From Lachnospiraceae bacterium (lineage in GTDB: Bacteria; Bacillota; Clostridia; Lachnospirales; Lachnospiraceae), in contig CAAEMT010000060.1 of NCBI GenBank assembly GCA_900757145.1, positions 1 through 18,955 on the forward strand: a stretch of 18,955 bases of DNA, read 5' to 3'. The notes under the pieces were generated by a model. It was not told the origin of the DNA and did no database searches. It saw only the letters and a program-made list of their open reading frames with translations. Positions 1 through 6,152 of the stretch are shown in pieces (the stretch's first letter is position 1; each line of letters begins with the position of its first letter). The position numbers were made by a program, and so were the translations under genes.

Positions 1-2
1 TC

Positions 3-44
3 AATGGTTATCGCACCCCTTTTGAAACACGGAATGCAGCATAA
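3..44 (+). CDS. C-terminal tail of a putative IS transposase (partial, runs off left edge)
   Basis: Frame 3 reads NGYRTPFETRNAA and stops with TAA at 42-44. The pattern 'NGYRTPFE' close to a C-terminus resembles the end of DDE integrase-core transposases of the IS3 type, where such a motif follows the last catalytic helix. Only 13 residues are visible, so the family call is a resemblance, not proof. The next codon in the same frame opens the recombinase reading frame. This fits an insertion sequence that has cut into, or lies against, the 5' part of that gene. A different reading (frame 1, stop at 46-48) cannot be excluded. Confidence 0.3.
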   Translation, partial: NGYRTPFETRNAA

Positions 45-83
45 TTGATTTATGATATTTTTTTAGCCATAAGTGTTACAAAA

Positions 84-1154
84 ATGCTTGACCACAACAA
101 TATCTGGACATTAGAGAATCTGGACATTGCCTATAAAAAGAATCCGATTAAAAATGTGCAGACTTTGAATTTTACAGCGATTATCCAGGATGACTTACGG
201 GAAGAAACAAAAAAGGCAGTTTATGAACATTTACATCATGAAGCGATTGCAACAATTATCAAAGAACTGACAGCCATCCGGAGACTATCCAAATATCTGA
301 AAGAAACATATCCCGATATCCATTCGGCAGAAGAACTGAATCGGGAGTTGCTGGAAGAATATCTGACGTACCTTGCAACGGAAGCGGAGGGCGTAAATAA
401 TTACCGGGCAGATCTGACGAACCTCCGGGGACTGCTGGAAACCATCGGAAAATTATATGGGTATCCACACTTAGAAATTTTATTCCTAGCCAGTGACTTG
501 CCCAGACAGGTGCAGCCGAAATTGAAATCTTATTCAGATAGTGAGCTGATTCGTTTTAATGCAGCGCTTGCGGAGCTGGATGAGCAGATGGAGCGGCTTA
601 TGGTCATCCACCAGATGTTAGGAACAAGGATATCCGATACCCTTACCCTGCAGACAGACTGCCTGTATCGGCAGGACGGACATCCTATGATCCAGATCCG
701 GCAGATGAAAACAACTACCTTTGTGAAGCCTATCAGTGCAGAACTGGAATTGCTGATTGAAAAAGCAATAGAGTATAGCAAGAAAAGGTATGGAGATACG
801 GTTTACATTTTTGTGGATGAAAAAAATAGCAAGAGACCGATGCAGTACAATACCGTTCAAAACAAGGTGATGGATCTGATTCAGAAAAAAGATTTGCGGG
901 ACGATCATGGAGAATTGTTTGGATTTGGAACGCATATGTTCCGCCATGTATATGGTATCCGCTTAACAGAACTGCATCTGGATGACTGGACCATCGCAAA
1001 ACTACTGGGGCATACATCTGTAAAGAATGTGAAATTTTACAGGAAGATGAGTCTCCAGATCATCGCAGATGAAACAAGAGAAATCAGGGCAGAGATGAGC
1101 CGGATGATTCGGGCGAATCTGGCCGGATGGGGGAAAGAATATGAGCAAATATGA
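84..1154 (+). CDS. TnpB-like tyrosine recombinase, 5'-truncated
   Basis: This encodes a site-specific tyrosine recombinase that would cut and rejoin DNA at element ends. The catalytic set is visible: Arg in GTRISDTL, His and Arg in HMFRHVYG, His in LLGHTS and the nucleophile Tyr in KFYRKMS. A SAM-like core-binding region precedes it. The opening residues (WTLENLDIAYKKN, then a FTAI stretch) match the middle of Tn554 TnpB-like recombinases of about 600-700 residues, so roughly 250 N-terminal residues appear to be missing. The frame is open from TTG at 45, directly after a TAA at 42-44. ATG 84 is the first ATG in frame, but no good ribosome binding site marks it. The gene overlaps the downstream tnpC-like gene by 14 nt. 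Whether the shortened protein works is unknown. Confidence 0.75.
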   Translation: MLDHNNIWTLENLDIAYKKNPIKNVQTLNFTAIIQDDLREETKKAVYEHLHHEAIATIIKELTAIRRLSKYLKETYPDIHSAEELNRELLEEYLTYLATEAEGVNNYRADLTNLRGLLETIGKLYGYPHLEILFLASDLPRQVQPKLKSYSDSELIRFNAALAELDEQMERLMVIHQMLGTRISDTLTLQTDCLYRQDGHPMIQIRQMKTTTFVKPISAELELLIEKAIEYSKKRYGDTVYIFVDEKNSKRPMQYNTVQNKVMDLIQKKDLRDDHGELFGFGTHMFRHVYGIRLTELHLDDWTIAKLLGHTSVKNVKFYRKMSLQIIADETREIRAEMSRMIRANLAGWGKEYEQI

Positions 1155-1524
1155 CAAGATGCTGGAAGTAAACCATAAACAGAGCGTGGAGAAAATCCAG
1201 CGGGCAAAGCTGACAATTCAGGAGATGATTGAAGAAGAGGATAAAGTGACAGTCCCCAAACTGATGCAAAAGACCGGACTGTCCAGAGGATTTTTCTATA
1301 AGAACCCGGAAGTGCGAAAGGCAGTAGATCGTGCCTTGCAGCTACAGGCTGGTATGGTAGATAAGAGAAGAAAGATTTTAGATATGGCAATGGACAACCG
1401 TATCCTGCAGCTGGAGCAACAGGTAGCGAAACTGAAAAGAGAGAACGAGACATTACGAAAAGAAAGTGAAGCAATGCGAAAGGCATTAAATAAAAGAGAT
1501 TTGAATCTGATCAAGAATTTTTAA
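1141..1524 (+). CDS. TnpC-like transposition accessory protein (DUF6262-like)
   Basis: A 127-residue basic protein, close to the length of Tn554 TnpC (about 125 residues) and in the same place behind the recombinase. It begins inside the last codons of the recombinase gene (14-nt overlap), which suggests translational coupling. Residues ~35-60 contain VPKLMQKTGLSRGFFYKNPEV, which looks like a short helix-turn-helix. Residues ~88-120 (LEQQVAKLKRENETLRKE) form a heptad-rich coiled coil. In Tn554, TnpC influences transposition frequency and orientation; that role is inferred here from family and position only. No catalytic motif is present. Confidence 0.7.
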   Translation: MSKYDKMLEVNHKQSVEKIQRAKLTIQEMIEEEDKVTVPKLMQKTGLSRGFFYKNPEVRKAVDRALQLQAGMVDKRRKILDMAMDNRILQLEQQVAKLKRENETLRKESEAMRKALNKRDLNLIKNF

Positions 1525-1599
1525 TGAAGAAGAAAATAATCAGCGGCTGGCAGGGGCGAGAAGAACGTGCCTGCTGGTAGTTGTTGAAATAAAAAGGTA

Positions 1600-1628
1600 T
1601 TGTTGATGTTTAGATTGTGTGAGACAAT
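1600..1628 (+). promoter_or_regulatory. Weak candidate promoter for the KAP NTPase gene
   Basis: In the 162-nt gap after the tnpC-like gene, TTGTTG at 1600-1605 is followed after 17 nt by GACAAT at 1623-1628, which are 3/6 and 4/6 matches to sigma-A boxes. The gap also holds an AAGGAG ribosome binding site at 1671-1676, 10 nt before the ATG at 1687. The promoter call is weak, but the ribosome binding site is good. Confidence 0.25.
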
Positions 1629-1686
1629 AGAGATGTTAATTATATTCAGCCATAATTGGAGTTCATGATAAAGGAGAATACAATAT

Positions 1687-3045
1687 ATGAAGAAATATGT
1701 TCAGGAAGCAACGGATATAAATATCTGGACATCCATAAAGAACAATACTTTTGGGAGAAATAAAGATATAAAAGAGTTTATAGATGGGTTAGAACTCATA
1801 GATGAAAGTGCCTGCATTAGCTTGGATGCGAAATGGGGAGATGGAAAGACATTTTTTGTCCGACAGATTGAAGAAGTGTTAAAATATGTGTTGGCAAATC
1901 AACGGGCAGATGAAGAAAATCCGATTGAGAAAATTCCATCTTATGAATATTTGAAGGACAATGAAATGATGGCTAAAATAGATTTGAAGCATTCTTATTT
2001 GCCAATCTATTATAATGCATGGATGTATGATAATCATAGCGATCCACTTATGTCCCTGTTGTTAGTCATGACAAAGACTTGCAAGGGAGTTTATGATACG
2101 AAAATAGATTCTGAAAAAATTAGTGAAAAACTAATAAAAGCATTGTCAACGTTACCTATTTCATTAGGTGAATTTAAGATGAATCCATTTACAGTAGCTG
2201 AAAAGCTACAAGTGAAAAAGGTAGATATTTTATCACTTGTACAGACTGAGGAAGAAATCCGGGAACGAGTAAAAGGAATCTTCAATGACATTATTGTAGA
2301 AAGAGCGCAGAAACTGATTATATTTATTGATGAATTGGATCGCTGCAGACCATCTTTTGCCATAGAAATGTTGGAGAGAATCAAACACTATTTTGATGAT
2401 GAGCGTGTGATTTTCGTGGTGTCTCTTAATAAGGAGCAGTTAATACATACCATAACAAGTTATTATGGAAGTGGATTTGATGCAACCAGATATTTGAATA
2501 AGTTTTTTGATGTGAATATAAATCTTCCAGTAATGGATCGGTATCAAAAACAGTCAATAGAATTTTCTGAACAACGAACAGAGAGAAAATATTGGTTGCA
2601 TCAACTAGCGGAAGAGTTGAGTGACTATTATCACTTATCTTTGCGAGATAAACTGATTTACAAGAGTCGAATTGAATCAGTACCAAGTTCTACAGGAACA
2701 TACATAAGTTCAGAGTCATATTTTATATCACTATTTGTAGCATGTATTATATTACTTGATATTATTGATATTCCAGAAAAGAAAAAATTTTTAGAGGGGA
2801 AAAGTACTTTTGTTGCAAGCGTATTACCAGAGTTAAAAGCTTACCAGAGATTTGTAAATAGATTGATTGGAGATGGAAATAGTACAGTTGAAGAAAGTCA
2901 ATTTCAAAGTAATTGCGAAGAAGTTGTGAAAGTATATAAATATGCATTTGAAACAGAATCAGATGAATATTATGAAAGGTTTGAAATAAGCCGAGAATTA
3001 AAACAAAAATGTATTGCAGCAAGCAATGGACATAAGTATTATTAA
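1687..3045 (+). CDS. KAP-family P-loop NTPase
   Basis: A 452-residue KAP NTPase. The Walker A motif is AKWGDGKT (residues ~48-55), with Ala where the usual first Gly stands. The KAP-typical YYNAWMYDNHSDP lies at ~108-120, and Walker B with the family signature IIFIDELDRCRP at ~211-222, followed by a LERIKHYFDD stretch. KAP NTPases are a STAND-like group named after Kidins220/ARMS and PifA. Several bacterial members are plasmid- or element-borne and linked to phage exclusion. The region between the Walker motifs lacks the paired membrane helices found in some KAP proteins. A hydrophobic run at ~345-360 is too uncertain to call a membrane segment. The gene is A+T-rich and sits behind transposition genes, so it is most likely cargo. 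A defence role is inference. Confidence 0.85.
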   Translation: MKKYVQEATDINIWTSIKNNTFGRNKDIKEFIDGLELIDESACISLDAKWGDGKTFFVRQIEEVLKYVLANQRADEENPIEKIPSYEYLKDNEMMAKIDLKHSYLPIYYNAWMYDNHSDPLMSLLLVMTKTCKGVYDTKIDSEKISEKLIKALSTLPISLGEFKMNPFTVAEKLQVKKVDILSLVQTEEEIRERVKGIFNDIIVERAQKLIIFIDELDRCRPSFAIEMLERIKHYFDDERVIFVVSLNKEQLIHTITSYYGSGFDATRYLNKFFDVNINLPVMDRYQKQSIEFSEQRTERKYWLHQLAEELSDYYHLSLRDKLIYKSRIESVPSSTGTYISSESYFISLFVACIILLDIIDIPEKKKFLEGKSTFVASVLPELKAYQRFVNRLIGDGNSTVEESQFQSNCEEVVKVYKYAFETESDEYYERFEISRELKQKCIAASNGHKYY

Positions 3046-3050
3046 TATAT

Positions 3051-3095
3051 AAAAGCAAGTGGGGACTTCTGGAAAGAAAAGATCTGCTTGCTTTT
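3051..3095 (+). repeat. Inverted repeat after the KAP gene (possible terminator or element-end structure)
   Basis: AAAAGCAAG at 3051-3059 and its exact reverse complement CTTGCTTTT at 3087-3095 flank a 27-nt loop, 6 nt after the KAP stop codon. The short T-run at the 3' end could serve as a weak terminator, although the loop is long. Being close to the inferred right end of the element, it could instead be part of the recombination site. Confidence 0.4.
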
Positions 3096-3107
3096 AACGT
3101 ATAAAGA

Positions 3108-3133
3108 AAATGTACACAGTACACAAATGTACA
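3108..3133. repeat. Two direct 9-bp repeats near the element's right end
   Basis: AAATGTACA occurs at 3108-3116 and again at 3125-3133, a period of 17 bp. Each contains the palindrome TGTACA, and a GTACAC motif also recurs at 3112-3117 and 3119-3124. Spacing of under two helical turns fits two sites for a DNA-binding protein. A recombinase accessory site is the most obvious guess because of the nearby element boundary. Confidence 0.45.
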
Positions 3134-3144
3134 TACCGTTAAAG

Positions 3145-3175
3145 CCCCTATTTTCAAGGCATAAGGGGATAGGGG
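3145..3175. repeat. Inverted repeat at the inferred element/ABC junction
   Basis: CCCCTAT at 3145-3151 is mirrored by ATAGGGG at 3169-3175, with 17 nt between them. The repeat ends about 10 nt before recognisable ATPase sequence starts. It may be part of the crossover region of the mobile element or chance. Nothing in it codes for a known protein. Confidence 0.3.
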
Positions 3176-3183
3176 TACAGTTT

Positions 3184-3366
3184 ACCGACGAGCCGACCGG
3201 AAACCTCGACAGCCGTACAAGCCAGGATGTGCTGGGACTTATCAGGGTATCGAGCCAGAAGCTGTCTCAGACGATCGTTATGATCACGCATAATGAAGAA
3301 ATTGCGCAGATGGCAGACAGGATCGTCCGTCTGGAAGATGGAAAGATCGTAAAAGGCGGTGAGTGA
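3184..3366 (+). pseudogene. ABC transporter ATPase, 3' remnant cut by the mobile element
   Basis: About 60 C-terminal residues of an ATP-binding protein of the MacB/LolD/BceA type remain. The Walker B and D-loop end DEPTGNLDS starts at codon 3187, and the H-loop VMITHNEE and the tail RIVRLEDGKIV follow. The P-loop, Q-loop and LSGGQ signature are all absent, so the product could not bind or hydrolyse ATP by itself. The ATPase usually has a hydrophobic strand and ADEPTGNLD here, but the sequence reads VQFTDEPTGNLD, which places the break at about 3184-3187. A reading frame continues upstream into element DNA (from a TTG at 3088), but that part resembles no ATPase. The stop overlaps a possible GTG start of the permease. 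Confidence 0.8.
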
Positions 3367-3367
3367 G

Positions 3368-5878
3368 ATGATCAGAGTCGATAACAGAAAAGTACTAAAT
3401 GATATAGCGGGGATGACATATCGCGCGAATAAAAAGAGAAATATATTTACGATAGCCGCAATCTTCCTCACAACGTTTTTGATTTGTACAGTGATCTCTA
3501 TCGGTATTTGCTATTGGGATTCGCTTGCCACGAGACAGCAGAGAATGGAAGGAATGCAGTATGATATTGAACTGACAGAGCCGAGAGAGGATCAGATAGT
3601 GGCAGTAAGAGAAATGGATACTGTAAAATATGCGGGGCTTCGCGTAAAATGTGCAGTACTGTCTATGTATCAGAAAAAAGTATTAGATAAGGTTCAATTA
3701 TTCTGGATGGACAACATTTGCTGGGAGAAACAGGTCATTCCTGCTTTGGATCATTATATCGGAAAGTATCCTGAAAAAGAAAATGAGCTGATGCTTTCAA
3801 AAAGCGCGCTGGATTCTATGGGGATTAAAGAGCCGCGTATAGGAATGAAACTTCCTCTTGTTTATCAGCCTTTGTCAGACAGCCAAAAAAATGAAGAGGC
3901 AGAAAAAACGTTTATCTTAAGCGGATGGTTTTTCGACTATACCGGAAAGGATAAAGGTTTCGTATCAGAAAGATTTTACAAAACGACAGGTGCTAAGCCG
4001 ACAGATCTGACGCAGGGGGAACTAAAGATTACACTGAAAAATCCCCTGTATACAGAAAAAGACATTATAAAAATGCAGGATCAGATTAATCTGTCAGGGA
4101 ACCAGATAATTGAGGCTGACTATGACTTGATATCGAATTTCTGCCAAATGGCGGCGGCGCTTTTCGTGTTGCTGCTCCTTATTTTCCTGAGTGGTTATCT
4201 TTTTATTTACAATACCTTATATATTTCTGTCAACAGAGACATACGGTATTTCGGTCAGCTTAAAACGATTGGTACAACGACCGGACAACTCAGAAGGATC
4301 TTATACAGACAGGTGATCTGGAATGCGGCAGCGGGGATCTCCTTCGGTTTAGCCGCCGCGGCGGTCGTGGGAAAAATAATTATCCCCAATACGCTCCATG
4401 CGCTGAACCCTTTGATTGAAACGGGAGATGTAAAAGCCGTATCGCCATGGGTTTTTGTGACAGCCTGTGTATTTTCCTTTGCCGTAACAATGGTCAGCAG
4501 CCGAAAACCTGCAAAAATAGCCATAAACTGTTCCCCGGTTGAAGCAATGAAATATATCGGAGCGCAGTCTGTAAGGGTAAAAAGCAGAGAAAGAAAGGGC
4601 GGTGACATACGCTCTATGGTGAAGATCAATCTGATGCGAGATAAAAAACAATTTTTTGTCGTTCTGTGCTCCTTAAGCCTGGCGCTGTCGCTTTTTCAGG
4701 TTGTTACTGTTATAATCCGGGAAAATGATGCAGAATATATCCTGAATCACTCCTACGATTATGATCTAAGGCTGCTGAATCAGACGATGCTTTCCGAAAA
4801 GGAGGAGCAGGTGATCACGTCCGGGCTGATCAGACAGATAGAAGCGGTGGACGGTGTAAAGGATGTACGCGTATTAAAGTCTGCGACAGCCTTTGTACCG
4901 TATCAGGAAGACGTATACGGAGCGTATTATAAAGAGCTGTATCAGAGCCGGTATACTCCGGGAAATTATGAGAAGGACATGGAACTGTATAAAGAAAATC
5001 CAAAATATTACTCTTTTACATGCAGGATTGTAGGTGTGGATGATCTGGAGTTTGAACGGATCAACAAGACAGTGGAGCATCCGGTTGATAAGGAAAAATT
5101 TAAAGCGGGGGAGATCGCCTTTGTCTCAAAAACTTTTACAGAGGGAGATAACGGTATTCCGGGGAAAAAAGTTGAATTTTCCATTTCGACCGCTATGGAT
5201 CCCGACAGAAAAGAAACGGTTGAAACAGGACCTGTGATAGCGGATTATCCAGCCTATTATTCTGCAGGCTATACGCCGGATCTGATCGTGAGCGCAGATT
5301 ATTTTGAACGTATCGTAGAAGATCCGCTGACAGAAATGATAAAGATCGATTACGACAAGCCTTTTTCAAAGGATACAGAGACTGCGATTAAGAAGATTAT
5401 AGCAGATCATGAGTTGATTTCCGCTGACTCAAAGCTGGACAGATATAAGGAAATGAAAAACTCAGAGAATCAGATCACAGTTTTGGGTGGAAGCATTGGA
5501 ATGATTGTCATGCTGCTTGCTATATCAAACTATGTGAATATGATGGCGGGAGGAATAGAGAACCGCTCAAAGGAATTTGCCATTTTAGAGAGCATTGGGA
5601 TGACAAGAAAGCAGATTAAAACAATGATCGTATGGGAAAGCGTATGCTATGCTGTTTTGTCGATTATTATTTCTGTAATAATCGGACTGCCGGTAAGTTA
5701 TATGGCATTTACGAACTTTAACATCTACCGGATTCCGTATTATTATCCTGCGGCAGAAAATGTAATCGTGTTTCTGTTTATCCTCGCAGTCTGCATCGCA
5801 TCGTCCCTGTTTGTCTATGCAAGATCAAAATGTGAAACGATCGTCGAACTGCTTCGCAGAGAAGAAGTATCTATTTGA
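3368..5878 (+). CDS. ABC transporter permease, FtsX/MacB type
   Basis: A large membrane protein of about 836 residues with two FtsX-like halves. A first membrane helix (~26-48) is followed by a ~200-residue outside domain and a three-helix FtsX block (~258-380). A fifth helix (~430-450), a second large outside domain and a final three-helix block (~700-820) complete it. The last block contains the FtsX-style segment EFAILESIGMTRKQIKTM. Such permeases work with a MacB/BceA-like ATPase in lipoprotein release, mechanotransmission or peptide-antibiotic resistance; the substrate here is unknown. ATG 3368 follows the ATPase stop directly; GTG 3359, overlapping it by 8 nt, is the alternative. The partner ATPase just upstream is destroyed, so the permease is orphaned unless another ATPase serves it. 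Its original promoter has also been separated from it. Confidence 0.88.
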   Translation: MIRVDNRKVLNDIAGMTYRANKKRNIFTIAAIFLTTFLICTVISIGICYWDSLATRQQRMEGMQYDIELTEPREDQIVAVREMDTVKYAGLRVKCAVLSMYQKKVLDKVQLFWMDNICWEKQVIPALDHYIGKYPEKENELMLSKSALDSMGIKEPRIGMKLPLVYQPLSDSQKNEEAEKTFILSGWFFDYTGKDKGFVSERFYKTTGAKPTDLTQGELKITLKNPLYTEKDIIKMQDQINLSGNQIIEADYDLISNFCQMAAALFVLLLLIFLSGYLFIYNTLYISVNRDIRYFGQLKTIGTTTGQLRRILYRQVIWNAAAGISFGLAAAAVVGKIIIPNTLHALNPLIETGDVKAVSPWVFVTACVFSFAVTMVSSRKPAKIAINCSPVEAMKYIGAQSVRVKSRERKGGDIRSMVKINLMRDKKQFFVVLCSLSLALSLFQVVTVIIRENDAEYILNHSYDYDLRLLNQTMLSEKEEQVITSGLIRQIEAVDGVKDVRVLKSATAFVPYQEDVYGAYYKELYQSRYTPGNYEKDMELYKENPKYYSFTCRIVGVDDLEFERINKTVEHPVDKEKFKAGEIAFVSKTFTEGDNGIPGKKVEFSISTAMDPDRKETVETGPVIADYPAYYSAGYTPDLIVSADYFERIVEDPLTEMIKIDYDKPFSKDTETAIKKIIADHELISADSKLDRYKEMKNSENQITVLGGSIGMIVMLLAISNYVNMMAGGIENRSKEFAILESIGMTRKQIKTMIVWESVCYAVLSIIISVIIGLPVSYMAFTNFNIYRIPYYYPAAENVIVFLFILAVCIASSLFVYARSKCETIVELLRREEVSI

Positions 5879-5903
5879 CTTTTTCTGTTTAAAAGACTAT
5901 AAT
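5875..5903 (+). promoter_or_regulatory. Sigma-A promoter of the cobalamin operon
   Basis: TTGACT at 5875-5880 and TATAAT at 5898-5903 are separated by exactly 17 nt, an almost perfect housekeeping promoter. The -35 box contains the TGA stop (5876-5878) of the upstream permease gene. Transcription would start near 5910, about 15 nt before the riboswitch P1 strand. Confidence 0.85.
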
Positions 5904-5924
5904 AACGAAAGAAAAAAAGAGAAA

Positions 5925-6060
5925 ATGCATTTTCAGGAAGCAGGTGAAATTCCTGCGCAAGTCCGTTACTGTAAAGCCAGATACTGGATGCTTTTTCTGA
6001 AGGGGAAGGACCTGCGGGCACCGGGGAATTCCAGCGGGGTATAGCTGCTGCAAAATGCAT
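5925..6060 (+). promoter_or_regulatory. Compact cobalamin riboswitch candidate upstream of cbiD
   Basis: The core shows the cobalamin-aptamer pattern GGAA-GCA-GGTG at 5936-5946, a hairpin GCAGG/CCTGC (5940-5944 with 5952-5956) and the B12-box-like TTACTGTAA ending at 5974. A possible closing stem P1 is ATGCATTTT (5925-5933) with AAAATGCAT (6052-6060). The total is about 136 nt, shorter than the second riboswitch in this window. The usual 3' consensus AGYCAGGARACCTGCC is replaced by a divergent CCAGCGGGGTATAGCTG (6031-6047) that can form a small CAGC/GCTG hairpin. This may be a short class-II-like variant. The position before a B12 operon supports cobalamin sensing; the ligand form is not decidable by eye. 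Confidence 0.75.
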
Positions 6061-6098
6061 CCGGTGGATTTTTCGGTGTATTTCGCAGCAGCTTTTTT
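6043..6098 (+). terminator. Riboswitch-linked intrinsic terminator before cbiD
   Basis: AGCTGCTGC (6043-6051) pairs perfectly with GCAGCAGCT (6085-6093). An inner helix forms between 6053-6061 and 6075-6083 with two G-U pairs, and a run of six T follows (6093-6098). This is a strong Rho-independent terminator. The inner 5' arm is the same stretch as the 3' strand of the candidate P1 (6052-6060), so the two structures exclude each other at least in part. Confidence 0.85.
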
Positions 6099-6152
6099 AT
6101 GTCATAGAATTGCTACAAAAAGGTCTAAGTGCAGGCAGAAGGGAACAGGCGG

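Larger units (their letters stand above)
45..3183 (+). mobile_element. Remnant of a Tn554-family-like transposon with KAP NTPase cargo
   Basis: The segment joins a TnpB-like tyrosine recombinase, a TnpC-like small protein and a cargo gene in the order known for Tn554 (tnpA-tnpB-tnpC-cargo). The left boundary is inside or beyond the window edge, because tnpA and the start of tnpB are not seen. The right boundary is inferred at about 3180-3186, where recognisable ABC ATPase sequence begins abruptly. Direct and inverted repeats cluster just before this point (3051-3175). Base composition is more A+T-rich in the cargo gene than in the ABC and cobalamin genes to the right. The element is probably not autonomous as it stands. 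Confidence 0.55.

Noticed and set aside
1037..1486. Minus-strand open frame of about 149 codons
   Set aside because: It is antisense to the recombinase and the tnpC-like gene, both supported by family features and overlap.
3107..3175. Possible short CRISPR-like repeat cluster
   Set aside because: There are only two 9-bp direct repeats with an 8-bp gap, no array of regular repeats and spacers, and no cas genes.
3088..3183. N-terminal extension of the ATPase remnant from a TTG
   Set aside because: This part comes from element DNA, shows no ATPase similarity, and overlaps inverted and direct repeats; a functional chimeric protein is unlikely.
5811..6044. Plus-strand open frame of 77 codons spanning the permease end and the first leader
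   Set aside because: It runs through the promoter and riboswitch core; RNA structure explains the conservation and no ribosome binding site is seen.
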